Assembly: GCA_007280515.1 (NCBI GenBank) | Contig: QYPL01000006.1 | Span: forward strand, 1-64,000 | Length of the DNA: 64,000 nucleotides | Source: Sediminibacterium sp. | GTDB lineage: Bacteria; Bacteroidota; Bacteroidia; Chitinophagales; Chitinophagaceae | Direction of reading: 5' to 3' | Part shown: positions 1-9,141 of the stretch, piece by piece | How the letters are laid out: each line of letters opens with the position of its first letter | Numbering within the stretch: the stretch's first letter is position 1 | Notes under the pieces: generated by a model | Database searches by the model: none | Told to the model about the DNA's origin: nothing | What the model saw: the letters and a program-made list of their open reading frames with translations, nothing else | Position numbers and translations under genes: made by a program

Positions 1-18
1 CTTATAAAAAACACATCT

Positions 19-288
19 ATGAACAAAGCAGAATTGATCGCTCACATTGCTGACAATGCAGAGATCGCAAAAACACAAGCTAACGCAGCTTTAGACGCAT
101 TTATCGAAGCAGTTACAAAAGCCTTGAAAAAAGGAGATAAAGTAACTTTAGTAGGATTTGGTACATTCTCAGTTTCTAAGCGTGCTGCTCGTATGGGCCG
201 CAATCCACAAACTGGAGCTGCTATCAAAATCAAAGCTAAGAAAGTTGCAAAATTCAAAGCAGGTAAAGAATTGAGCGGTAAATTATAG
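19..288 (+). CDS. HU family DNA-binding protein
   Basis: [21 protein letters not shown]...[26 protein letters not shown] is a classic HU/IHF signature. Confidence 0.97.
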   Translation: MNKAELIAHIADNAEIAKTQANAALDAFIEAVTKALKKGDKVTLVGFGTFSVSKRAARMGRNPQTGAAIKIKAKKVAKFKAGKELSGKL

Positions 289-324
289 TTTTAGTGACTA
301 AAATCGCTTAATTACAAGATTTTG

Positions 325-358
325 AAAAAAAACCCTCGTATGTGCGAGGGTTTTTTTA
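325..358. terminator. Intrinsic terminator after HU
   Basis: aaaaaaaaccctcgtatgtgcgagggttttttt: stem ccctcg/cgaggg with flanking A and T runs. Confidence 0.9.
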
Positions 359-397
359 TTTTTGCTGTCCAATCAACAATTAACAAAAAACAAGAAT

Positions 398-598
398 ATG
401 GGAAGAGGAGATAAAAAAACAGCTAAAGGAAAAAGATTTAAAGGTTCTTTTGGCGTAAGCAGACCACATAAAGTGGCTAGCAAAGGTGCTAAAGCGGCTA
501 CTGCCAAAACAACTGCACCAAAGGCGACTGCTGAAAAAGCAACTGCACCAAAGGCTGCTGCTGTAAAAACTGAAAAAGCAACTAGAGCGAAAGCTTAA
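398..598 (+). CDS. 30S ribosomal protein THX (bTHX) with long Ala/Lys/Thr-rich C-terminal tail
   Basis: MGRGDKKTAKGKRFKGSFGVSRPHK matches the bTHX core; start placed at the internal ATG 398, not ORF-track 362; tail is KATAPKAAAVKTEKATRAKA-type. Confidence 0.85.
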   Translation: MGRGDKKTAKGKRFKGSFGVSRPHKVASKGAKAATAKTTAPKATAEKATAPKAAAVKTEKATRAKA

Positions 599-609
599 CA
601 CTTTGTAAT

Positions 610-633
610 AAAACCCCCTAACGGGGTTTTTAT
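610..633 (+). terminator. Intrinsic terminator after bTHX
   Basis: aaaaccccctaacggggttttta hairpin plus T-run. Confidence 0.85.
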
Positions 634-652
634 ATTTAATATTAAAGTATTT

Positions 653-856
653 ATGAAACGTATCTCGTTTTTAATACTATCACAATTATTGGTAGTAAGT
701 GCAATGGCACAATGCGCTATCTGTACCAAGACCGCCGGGCAAATTGGTCAAGAAGCGGGCAAAGGTTTTAATGCGGGTATATTATATTTGGCAGCCATGC
801 CTTTTGCTATTGCAGGCTATATCGCCTTCAAATGGTGGAAGCAGGATAAATCTTAA
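653..856 (+). CDS. Small membrane protein with signal peptide, CxxC motif (QCAICTKTAGQ) and one TM segment
   Basis: MKRISFLILSQLLVVSAMAQCAICTK... followed by a hydrophobic helix and WKQDKS end. Confidence 0.6.
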   Translation: MKRISFLILSQLLVVSAMAQCAICTKTAGQIGQEAGKGFNAGILYLAAMPFAIAGYIAFKWWKQDKS

Positions 857-1755
857 TAAAAACTTTGCGCGAATTTAAAAATATTAAAATTGGGTTTAGC
901 AGATTCCAAAGCTAAATTCAATTTAACTTTTTCTATATCTACCCCATTCATTTTACTTGCTATAATCAATTGAACCACTTTATTAAAAAGCATTTCTTTT
1001 TGTTGCAAACCATCATGAATAGATAATTGGTGCGCATCCACCGCTTTTAGTAATTCCGCAATGCCTTCTCTTTCTGTAGCAATGGTAGTAACTACCGCTG
1101 GCGCCAATTGATTGGATGTGTTTTCTGCAATCATTTGTTTTAAATGATTCGTAAATATTTGTGCATTGGGTCGGTCGCTTTTATTTACTACAAAAATATT
1201 GGCAATCTCCATCAGCCCCGATTTCATCATTTGCACTTCATCCCCCGCTTCTGGCACTAAGACCACCACTGTAGTATCTGCTAAGGAGGCTATCTCTACT
1301 TCCGATTGCCCTACCCCTACTGTTTCTACTACTATATAATCAAAGCCTGCAGACTGCATTAAAGTAGTCAAGGATAGCATGGCACTATTCAATCCACCCA
1401 AATGTCCTCTTGCAGCCAGCGACCTAATATACACTTGAGGATGCAAGTACCAATCTTTCATGCGAATACGATCTCCTAAAATGGCACCTTGATGAAAAGG
1501 TGAAGAAGGATCCACGGACAAAACAGCTACTTTTTTATTTTCATTCACCCATGTTGAAATAATGGCATTAATTAAAGTACTCTTTCCTGCACCAGGAGGA
1601 CCTGTTATGCCCATGATTGGAACTGTTTCAGGTACTAATGCTGCTAAAAAAGTATTGGCGCCTGCTACATTGTTTTCAATAAAGGATATAGTTTTTGCTA
1701 ATAAAAGAAAGTCTCCTTTAGTCACTGCTTGTTTAATATCGGAAATTGAATGCAT
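853..1755 (-). CDS. meaB: Methylmalonyl-CoA mutase-associated GTPase MeaB (ArgK family)
   Basis: GITGPPGAGKSTLINAI Walker A; VLSVDPSSPFHQGAILGDRIRM; VETVGVGQSEVEIA; VVNKSD. Confidence 0.95.
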   Translation of the reverse strand: MHSISDIKQAVTKGDFLLLAKTISFIENNVAGANTFLAALVPETVPIMGITGPPGAGKSTLINAIISTWVNENKKVAVLSVDPSSPFHQGAILGDRIRMKDWYLHPQVYIRSLAARGHLGGLNSAMLSLTTLMQSAGFDYIVVETVGVGQSEVEIASLADTTVVVLVPEAGDEVQMMKSGLMEIANIFVVNKSDRPNAQIFTNHLKQMIAENTSNQLAPAVVTTIATEREGIAELLKAVDAHQLSIHDGLQQKEMLFNKVVQLIIASKMNGVDIEKVKLNLALESAKPNFNIFKFAQSFY

Positions 1756-1757
1756 AT

Positions 1758-2633
1758 TTATTTTCTAATAATTTTATAATTTTTAAAATCAAAAGGTCGA
1801 ATTCCTGTTAATTTTTCAAAATAATACAAGCATTTATTTTTAAAGGAGAACTTTTTTTGGGAAAGGTCTACATCAATGACCCAGTTCTTTTTTTGTATTC
1901 TATCAAACATGACCCTAGGATGCGTACCTGTGAATTTTTCTAAAGAATCAAAACCCGTGAAATCATAATCTTCGGGGCTTAATTTTATTTTTTCCATTTC
2001 CGTATCATCGTTCCAATAAACGCTACTCTCTTTTAATTTTTTTCTCATTTGTGCAGGACTCTTTACCCAGCCATAATGATAAATACTTGCGTCAACACAT
2101 GCCACCGGCAACTTCGTTCTACCTATTCTAAAACCTTGCGCATCTCTATAAGCAGAAATAGCTTTATTATTTCTAATAATTCTAATTTCATTTGCATACC
2201 ATTTTCTACTATCTCCTACATAATCATAAGTACCATAAAAATGTTTGTATTTAAATAAAAGCCCTTGCACTTCTGTATCAGAAGCATACTTTTCACAAGC
2301 TGCTCTTATCGTCGCATGATACTTTTCATGCACCAGTTCATCGCCTTGAATATAAAATGCCCAAGTATATTCGTCACCAACCAATGCAAAGGCTTTATCG
2401 GTTTCGTCTGCTAAAACAGCACCTCCTTTTCTTAAATTTTTATTCCAAACAGAGTGATGAATTTTAATTTTAGGATCTCCAATGGCTTCAATAAGCGCAA
2501 TGGTTTCATCGCTAGAATCTCCAATTAAAATAATCATTTCATCCACCACGGGTAGTATTGAACTAATAGCTTCCACAATGGGAAAGTCATTGGTAACCGC
2601 ATTTTTTATGATCGTAAACCCCGCTATTTTCAT
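1758..2633 (-). CDS. Glycosyltransferase family 2-like protein
   Basis: GFTIIKNAVTNDFPIVEAISSILPVVDEMIILIGDSSDETI... GT-A type fold start; AFYIQGDE. Confidence 0.75.
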   Translation of the reverse strand: MKIAGFTIIKNAVTNDFPIVEAISSILPVVDEMIILIGDSSDETIALIEAIGDPKIKIHHSVWNKNLRKGGAVLADETDKAFALVGDEYTWAFYIQGDELVHEKYHATIRAACEKYASDTEVQGLLFKYKHFYGTYDYVGDSRKWYANEIRIIRNNKAISAYRDAQGFRIGRTKLPVACVDASIYHYGWVKSPAQMRKKLKESSVYWNDDTEMEKIKLSPEDYDFTGFDSLEKFTGTHPRVMFDRIQKKNWVIDVDLSQKKFSFKNKCLYYFEKLTGIRPFDFKNYKIIRK

Positions 2634-2714
2634 GCCCGCTTAATTTGTACTTCAAATAACCGAAAACTTTTGCAACTTGCCTATTGTTTTATCTAAACTT
2701 TGGGGCAAAGAGAT

Positions 2715-2722
2715 TATTTTTG
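2715..2722 (+). promoter_or_regulatory. Candidate Bacteroidota -7 element (TAnnTTTG) upstream of coaX
   Basis: tatttttg, 16 nt before the ATG at 2739; -33 element not convincingly spaced. Confidence 0.3.
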
Positions 2723-2738
2723 AACCATAAACAAGTTT

Positions 2739-3464
2739 ATGTCTACCACCATCTGTTTTGATTTTGGCAATACACGATTAAAAGCAGCCATTTTTACCAA
2801 TGCCTCCTTGGTAGAACTGCGTGTTTTAGCAACCGGCTCTATTCAAGAAATTGAAAAATTATTGGCTGAATTTACTCCAACAAAAACCATTTTGTCTTCC
2901 GTTATACATCACGAGAAAGCCATAGAAACACTACTTGCAAAAAATACAAAATTTCATTTATTGGGACCCAGCACCCAAATTAACTTTACCACCCCGGTGG
3001 GCAAGCCTGAAACCATTGGCGCGGACCGTTTAGCCTTAATAGCTGCCGCTGTTGACCAGTTCCCCCATGCGCATAATTTAGTTATTTCTTTAGGTACTTG
3101 TATTACCTATAATTTTATCAATAATACCCATGCTTTTTTAGGAGGAAGCATATCACCAGGCATGCAAATGCGCTTTAAGGCAATGCATGAGCAAACGGCC
3201 CTTTTACCCCTTATTAGCCCCTCCAACGATTTTCCACTAGTGGGTTATGACACTAAAACCAATATTCTAAGTGGGGTTATTTTGGGCATGGCAGCCGAAA
3301 TAGATGGTATTATTACAGCATATGAGCAGAAATATGGCAACTTTAACGCGCTATTAACCGGTGGAGACATTTCTTATTTTGTACCTCATTTAAAAAAGAG
3401 GATATTTGCCGACCAAAATTTAATATATAAAGGACTGTATGCTATTTGCGAAAAAAATAATTAG
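2739..3464 (+). CDS. coaX: Type III pantothenate kinase
   Basis: CFDFGNTRLKAAIF; GADRLALIAAA; SLGTCITYNFI; GGSISPGMQMR. Confidence 0.95.
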   Translation: MSTTICFDFGNTRLKAAIFTNASLVELRVLATGSIQEIEKLLAEFTPTKTILSSVIHHEKAIETLLAKNTKFHLLGPSTQINFTTPVGKPETIGADRLALIAAAVDQFPHAHNLVISLGTCITYNFINNTHAFLGGSISPGMQMRFKAMHEQTALLPLISPSNDFPLVGYDTKTNILSGVILGMAAEIDGIITAYEQKYGNFNALLTGGDISYFVPHLKKRIFADQNLIYKGLYAICEKNN

Positions 3465-4824
3465 GTTAACCCCCTTTCTAGGTTTAGTTTGTTTTATCAC
3501 CCCAACTAAGGCTCAAATCAATTCCCCTTTTTCTAGGTATGGATTAGGTTCTGAAATAGTGAATAGTCAAAATGCAACCAGTCAGGCTTTGGGTGGTTTT
3601 TCTGCTGCTTATACCTCTTCAATGAATGGTAGCTTTGGGCAAAGTATTAATTTCAATAACCCTGCATCTTATGGTTCTGTTTATATGACCACTTTTGATT
3701 TAGGCATGAACTTCAATAATAATACTTTAAAGAAATTATCTGCACCCACTGGCAGAGAGCAATCAACTTACTTAAGCCCTAATTATATAGTAGTAGGTGT
3801 ACCCATAGATAAAAATAAAAAAACAGGAATGGCATTTGGCCTAAGACCTATCTCTCAAATAAATTACGCTTTAACTGAAACAAAAAGAATTTCTTCTGGT
3901 GATACCATTTTCAATAATTATGTTGGACAAGGTGGATTAAACCAAGTGTTTTTAGGTTTTGGTAAATCTTGGAAGTACTTAAGTTTGGGAGTGAACACAG
4001 GCTATAATTTTGGACGTCGAAAAATTGATAATATAAAATCATTTCAAAATAGTACCGACTCCAATTATTTTTTCCAATCCACTTCCAATACCAATACCGT
4101 ATTTAGTGGTGTCTTTTTTCAAGGGGGTTTTTTAGGAGAATTCCCTATCTATAAAATACAAAAAGGGAAGGGTGTTCAAAAAACAGAATACTCTTTAAGT
4201 TATGGTGCAACTGCTAGTATGGACCAAACCATGAAAGGGAAACAAGATATAGTGCGTTCAACAGGAAGTTTTACGGCTACTACTTCTACTCCATTAGATA
4301 CAGCTATCTCTGTTCAAAATATGAAGGGCAATGTTACTATACCTGCTAAGTATACTTTAGGTATAGCGTTGCATAAAAAGCAGTATGATACAAGAGGAAA
4401 TTATGACCAATGGGTATTGGGCATTGAATACAATAGCGCTGCTTGGCAGGACAAGTACAGTTTCTACGGACAAAAGGATGCGCTGTCTAATTCTTGGATG
4501 TTTCGTGTTGGTGCGCAGTTCTGTCCTAATCCTTTTAACTATCAAAGTTATTGGTCTACTGTCACTTACAGAGCTGGTTTTTATACGGGTAAAGACTATA
4601 TCAATATAGACAATAAGGGCTTGAAAATTGCTGCCATGACTTTAGGAATGGGACTACCTATTAGAAAATATCGTTCATATGATTACCAATTTACTTTACT
4701 AAATTTAGCATTGCAAGCTGGCCAAAGAGGTTCTGGGGTAAATGATTACAAAGAAAATTTTGTACAATTTACTTTAGGCTATAGCTTAAGCGATGTTTGG
4801 TTTAATAAACGCAAATATGATTAA
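3439..4824 (+). CDS. Outer-membrane beta-barrel protein, coaX-linked family
   Basis: Signal peptide; INSPFSRYGLGS start; alternating amphipathic strands; position between coaX and lptC. Confidence 0.7.
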   Translation: MLFAKKIIRLTPFLGLVCFITPTKAQINSPFSRYGLGSEIVNSQNATSQALGGFSAAYTSSMNGSFGQSINFNNPASYGSVYMTTFDLGMNFNNNTLKKLSAPTGREQSTYLSPNYIVVGVPIDKNKKTGMAFGLRPISQINYALTETKRISSGDTIFNNYVGQGGLNQVFLGFGKSWKYLSLGVNTGYNFGRRKIDNIKSFQNSTDSNYFFQSTSNTNTVFSGVFFQGGFLGEFPIYKIQKGKGVQKTEYSLSYGATASMDQTMKGKQDIVRSTGSFTATTSTPLDTAISVQNMKGNVTIPAKYTLGIALHKKQYDTRGNYDQWVLGIEYNSAAWQDKYSFYGQKDALSNSWMFRVGAQFCPNPFNYQSYWSTVTYRAGFYTGKDYINIDNKGLKIAAMTLGMGLPIRKYRSYDYQFTLLNLALQAGQRGSGVNDYKENFVQFTLGYSLSDVWFNKRKYD

Positions 4825-5410
4825 AACTTTTTTACATAAAAAAACTAAACTAGCAGTTTCTTTAATAAGTAGCTGCTTTTTTATGCTGGCCTGTGAAAAT
4901 AACGTGAATGAAGTACAGGCCTTAAGTGCACGCATTGGAGGCATTGATGTAGGAAAAGAGGTATCTATTTTTATGAGTACCGACGGAAAGATGACGGCTA
5001 AATTAATGGCCCCTTTGATGAGAAAATACTTAGTGGATAGTGGCAAGATGGTAGAATTTCCTAGTACTATTAAAGTAGATTTTTATAAAGACAGTTTGCA
5101 TATTGAAAGTAAACTTAGCGCCGACTATGCCAATTATAAAGAGGCAGAAAATAAAGTATTTTTAAAAGATAATGTAATTGTATATAATGTCTTAGGAGAT
5201 ACTTTATGGTGTAAGGAAATGATCTGGGATCAAATAACCAATAAGTTCACCACCGATAAAGAGGTGATTGTAAAGCAACATAACCCCATTGCTAAAATTT
5301 ATGGTAAGGGTTTTGAAGCCAATCAGAACTTAACAGATATACATATTTTTAAACCGCAATCAAATAGTTTTGCCATACTATCCGATAGTAGTGGCAGCCA
5401 TCCTAAATAA
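4817..5410 (+). CDS. lptC: LPS export ABC transporter periplasmic protein LptC
   Basis: Lipobox-like FFMLACEN; SADYANYKEAENKVFLKDNVIVYNVLGDTLWCKEMIWDQ typical LptC repeats; start at internal ATG 4817. Confidence 0.85.
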   Translation: MIKTFLHKKTKLAVSLISSCFFMLACENNVNEVQALSARIGGIDVGKEVSIFMSTDGKMTAKLMAPLMRKYLVDSGKMVEFPSTIKVDFYKDSLHIESKLSADYANYKEAENKVFLKDNVIVYNVLGDTLWCKEMIWDQITNKFTTDKEVIVKQHNPIAKIYGKGFEANQNLTDIHIFKPQSNSFAILSDSSGSHPK

Positions 5411-5415
5411 TTTTT

Positions 5416-6405
5416 ATGGAATACAGAAAAATGGGTAAGACAGGCTTACAATTAAGTACACTTAGTTTTGGAAGCTGGGTCACTTTTCACAAACAAATCA
5501 ACGACAGTATTGCCGATGAACTAATGGGTATTGCCTATGATGCAGGCGTGAATTTTTTTGATAATGCCGAAGTATATGCTGCAGGCGAGAGTGAAAAAAT
5601 GATGGGCCGTGTATTGAGTAAAAAAAACTGGGATAGAACTTCTATTGTACTTTCTTCCAAAGCTTATTTTGGATGGAGAGGAAAAGCAAATAAACCCAAT
5701 CAAACTGGACTTAGTAGAAAGCATTTGACGGAAGCTTGTCATGAAGCTTTAAAAAGATTAGAAACCGATTATCTAGACCTTTACTATTGTCATAGACCTG
5801 ATAAAACGACTCCTATTGAAGAAGTGGTACAAACCATGAACACGCTTATTCAACAAGGTAAAATTTTATACTGGGGTACGAGCGAGTGGAGTGGTGTTGA
5901 AATTATGGAAGCCCACCGTGTAGCGGCTGCACTGCATTTAATAGGACCCTCTGTTGAACAACCACAGTACAATTTATTTGAACGTGGAAAAATGGAGAAT
6001 GAATACCTAGAAATTTTTAAAAATGTAGGTATGGGTACTACTATTTGGAGTCCTTTAGCATCAGGCCTTTTAACGGGAAAATATAACGATGGTATACCAG
6101 AAGGATCTCGTTTTCATTTAGAAGGTTTTGAATGGTTAAGGGACCGCTTATTAATGCATGACAGTATAAAAAAAGTCCAGCAATTAGGGGTCCTTGCCAA
6201 AGCATTAAAAGTAAGCCCCGCTTCATTGAGTATTGCTTGGTGTATTAAAAACCCAAATGTGAGTACTGCTATTTTAGGTGCTACGAATAAAGCACAATTG
6301 TTAGATAATTTAACAGCTATTGATACCGCCGCCTTATTGACTGCTGAAATTATGGAGCAAATTGAAGGTATTGTTGAAACAAAACCAAAATTACCTGAGT
6401 GGTAA
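5416..6405 (+). CDS. Aldo/keto reductase (Kv-beta / YghZ-like)
   Basis: MEYRKMGKTGLQLSTLSFGSWVTF; NFFDNAEVYAAGESEKMMGR; LDLYYCHRPDKTTPIEE. Confidence 0.93.
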   Translation: MEYRKMGKTGLQLSTLSFGSWVTFHKQINDSIADELMGIAYDAGVNFFDNAEVYAAGESEKMMGRVLSKKNWDRTSIVLSSKAYFGWRGKANKPNQTGLSRKHLTEACHEALKRLETDYLDLYYCHRPDKTTPIEEVVQTMNTLIQQGKILYWGTSEWSGVEIMEAHRVAAALHLIGPSVEQPQYNLFERGKMENEYLEIFKNVGMGTTIWSPLASGLLTGKYNDGIPEGSRFHLEGFEWLRDRLLMHDSIKKVQQLGVLAKALKVSPASLSIAWCIKNPNVSTAILGATNKAQLLDNLTAIDTAALLTAEIMEQIEGIVETKPKLPEW

Positions 6406-6437
6406 TGACTAAATTTGAAAATGAATAAATACATTTT

Positions 6438-7673
6438 ATGCTTTTTGCTATAGTGGCCTCACTTATTTTAATTGGATTTTTTTCAGGCTATGAAATTGGC
6501 TTTGTGAGTGCCAACCGTTTAAGCTTAGAGCTTAAAAAAAAGCAGGGTAATAATGCAGCAAAAATTATTGCCAAGTTTTTAGAAACACCTACTCAATTTA
6601 TTGGCACTTGTTTAATTGGTTTAAATATTTCCTTAGTGGTTTTTGGTATTCAGTTCGAAGCCTTGTTAGATAAATTCGTTTGGGAAAGATGGAACTTAGG
6701 TCCCTACTCCATTTTACTAGGCAACACTATTTTATCTACGCTCGTCATTTTACTTATTGGAGAGCTAGTACCCAAGGCCATCTTCAAAGCCAGAGCCGCT
6801 TCCATGATTACGCTCTTCGCCCCTTTGGCACAATTTTTTCATATATTATTTAGGCCCATTACCATCTTACTCGTAAACCTTGCGCAATTTGTATTGAAAT
6901 ATTTATTTCAAATGCGTATTATTCACAAAAAAGAGGGTTTCACTAAAGTGGATCTAGCGCATTTTGTGCAACAAACAAAACAATCAAAAGAACAACAGGA
7001 TTTAAATACCGATTTATTTGAAAACGCATTAAGTTTACCAGATATAAAAATTAGAGAGTGCTTAGTGCCTCGTACAGAAATTGTAGGTGTTGAATTAACT
7101 ACTTCTATACAAAGCTTAAGCGAAATATTTATTGAAACTAAATTAAGTAAGCTCATTGTTTACGAAGAAAGCTTAGATGCCATTGTAGGTTATGTGCATC
7201 AACTAGATTTATTTAAAAAGCCAACTAATATTGCTTCCATAATACATTCTATCCCTCTTGTTACTGAAAGTATGAATGCAGCAGACCTTATCAGTTTATT
7301 CTCCAAAAAAAGAAAAAGTATTGCCTGGGTGGTAGATGAATTTGGAGGCACCGCCGGTATAGTCACCATGGAAGATGTACTCGAAGAAATTTTTGGAGAA
7401 ATTGAAGATGAATATGATGAGCAGGACTTAATTGAAAAAAAGCTTTCAGATACCGAGTTTATATTTAGTGGGCGCCTAGAGCTAGACTACTTATATGAAA
7501 AATATGGTATAGATTTTTCAGCCGACAGTTCAGAAACCCTTAGTGGCTATTTAATTCACCATCACGAGTCCATTCCTAAAATGCGCACTATTATCCACTT
7601 GCCTCATTTTGACGCCGAAATATTGGCGGTAAGTGATACCCGGATTGAAAAGGCAAAAATCAAAATCCGCTAG
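6438..7673 (+). CDS. Hemolysin/CNNM family protein (DUF21 - CBS pair - CorC_HlyC)
   Basis: N-terminal TM DUF21 region; LVPRTEIVGVELTTSI; VVDEFGGTAGIVTMEDVLEEIFGEIEDEYD. Confidence 0.93.
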   Translation: MLFAIVASLILIGFFSGYEIGFVSANRLSLELKKKQGNNAAKIIAKFLETPTQFIGTCLIGLNISLVVFGIQFEALLDKFVWERWNLGPYSILLGNTILSTLVILLIGELVPKAIFKARAASMITLFAPLAQFFHILFRPITILLVNLAQFVLKYLFQMRIIHKKEGFTKVDLAHFVQQTKQSKEQQDLNTDLFENALSLPDIKIRECLVPRTEIVGVELTTSIQSLSEIFIETKLSKLIVYEESLDAIVGYVHQLDLFKKPTNIASIIHSIPLVTESMNAADLISLFSKKRKSIAWVVDEFGGTAGIVTMEDVLEEIFGEIEDEYDEQDLIEKKLSDTEFIFSGRLELDYLYEKYGIDFSADSSETLSGYLIHHHESIPKMRTIIHLPHFDAEILAVSDTRIEKAKIKIR

Positions 7674-7744
7674 TCCTTTTTTTGATTTTTGGACCCCCTT
7701 TTTCCCCTAGAAACCTTAACTTTAGCCCTCATTGAAAATGTACT

Positions 7745-8599
7745 ATGGCACTATTTGACCGATTTAAAAAAAGTGATGAATCAGAAATGTCTTTCATCGA
7801 TCATTTGGAAGTATTAAGGGGCACGATTGTTCGTTCATTAAGCGCCGTATTAATCACTTCGCTTATCATATTCATTTATCGTGATTGGGTCATGGACAAT
7901 GTTATTACGGGTCCATTGAATTCAGATTTTATTACCTATAAGGCATTTTGTAATTTAAGTCATTGGTTACATTTAGGAGATTCACTTTGCATGCCGCCTG
8001 TGAAAGTATCCTTACAAAGCACCACTTTTGGAGGTCAGTTTTTAAGTAGTATTAGTATGGCCTTTGTGGGGGGGTTAATTATAGCCTTCCCTTTTATATT
8101 TTATCAAATATGGGCTTTTGTAAAACCCGCGTTAAAAGAAAAAGAAGTTAAGAATACAAGGTTCATGATTTTTTGGGTATCCTTCTTTTTCTTCATGGGT
8201 TCCGCCTTCGGTTTTTTTGTATTAGGCCCCTTTACCTTTAATTTCTTGGCTGGCTTTCAATTAGGCTCTAAAGGAGCCATCACTACTATTCCTACATTTG
8301 CCGATTACTTAGATAATTTAACCAATTTAATTTTAGGCTGTGGTATTGCATTTGAACTACCTGTCATTGTTTTTCTGTTAACTAAAATTGGTTTAATTAC
8401 GCCTAAGTTTTTAAGTACTACACGTAAATATGCAGTGGTCATTATTTTATTTGTAGCTGCCTTTATTACACCAAGTCCAGACTGGTATAGTCAAACCATT
8501 GTATTTATTCCTTTATATACTTTATTTGAGTTTAGTATTTTTGTTTCAAGATGGGCACATAAGTCTGTTAAGAAATCAGAAGACGAGGTATGGGATTAA
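7745..8599 (+). CDS. tatC: Sec-independent translocase subunit TatC
   Basis: MSFIDHLEVLRGTIVRS; FPFIFYQIWAFVKPALKEKE; GIAFELPVIVFLL; AFITPSPDWYSQ. Confidence 0.95.
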   Translation: MALFDRFKKSDESEMSFIDHLEVLRGTIVRSLSAVLITSLIIFIYRDWVMDNVITGPLNSDFITYKAFCNLSHWLHLGDSLCMPPVKVSLQSTTFGGQFLSSISMAFVGGLIIAFPFIFYQIWAFVKPALKEKEVKNTRFMIFWVSFFFFMGSAFGFFVLGPFTFNFLAGFQLGSKGAITTIPTFADYLDNLTNLILGCGIAFELPVIVFLLTKIGLITPKFLSTTRKYAVVIILFVAAFITPSPDWYSQTIVFIPLYTLFEFSIFVSRWAHKSVKKSEDEVWD

Positions 8600-8669
8600 G
8601 AAGAACGCTATTTAAAAAATAGATAAGAATAAAATATTTGTAATAAATTTTTATCAGTAAAATTAAAAT

Positions 8670-9125
8670 ATGAATTACGTTTTTGATGCTACCAAACCCA
8701 TTGCCTTAGGCGCCGACCATGCAGGTGTTGATTTTAAAAATACCATTAACGCTTGGTTACAAGAAAAAGGATATACCACCAAGGACTTTGGTACCTACAA
8801 TTCCGATTCAGTCGACTACCCCGATTTTGCACATCCCACCGCTACTAGTGTTGAAATTGGAGAAGCTGCTTTTGGTATTTTATTTTGCGGTAGCGCCAAC
8901 GGTGTAGCCATGACAGCCAATAAGCATGCAGGTATTAGAGCTGGCCTTTGTTGGCAAACCGATATTGCAGAACTAACGCGCTTACACAATAACGCCAATA
9001 TGATTTGTATTCCTGCGCGTTATGTAAGCATGGAGCTTACTAAAGAAATGATAGAAAAATTTATGTCTACTGCTTTTGAAGGAGGCAGACATCAAAATAG
9101 AGTTAACAAAATTACTTGCGCATAA
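8670..9125 (+). CDS. rpiB: Ribose-5-phosphate isomerase B
   Basis: IALGADHAGVDFKNTI; VDYPDFAH; GILFCGSANGVAMTANKHAGIRAGL. Confidence 0.95.
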   Translation: MNYVFDATKPIALGADHAGVDFKNTINAWLQEKGYTTKDFGTYNSDSVDYPDFAHPTATSVEIGEAAFGILFCGSANGVAMTANKHAGIRAGLCWQTDIAELTRLHNNANMICIPARYVSMELTKEMIEKFMSTAFEGGRHQNRVNKITCA

Positions 9126-9141
9126 AAATTAAATAAGTCAA

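Noticed and set aside
6114-6434. 106-aa minus-strand ORF opposite the aldo/keto reductase
   Set aside because: Antisense to a clear AKR; no family features.
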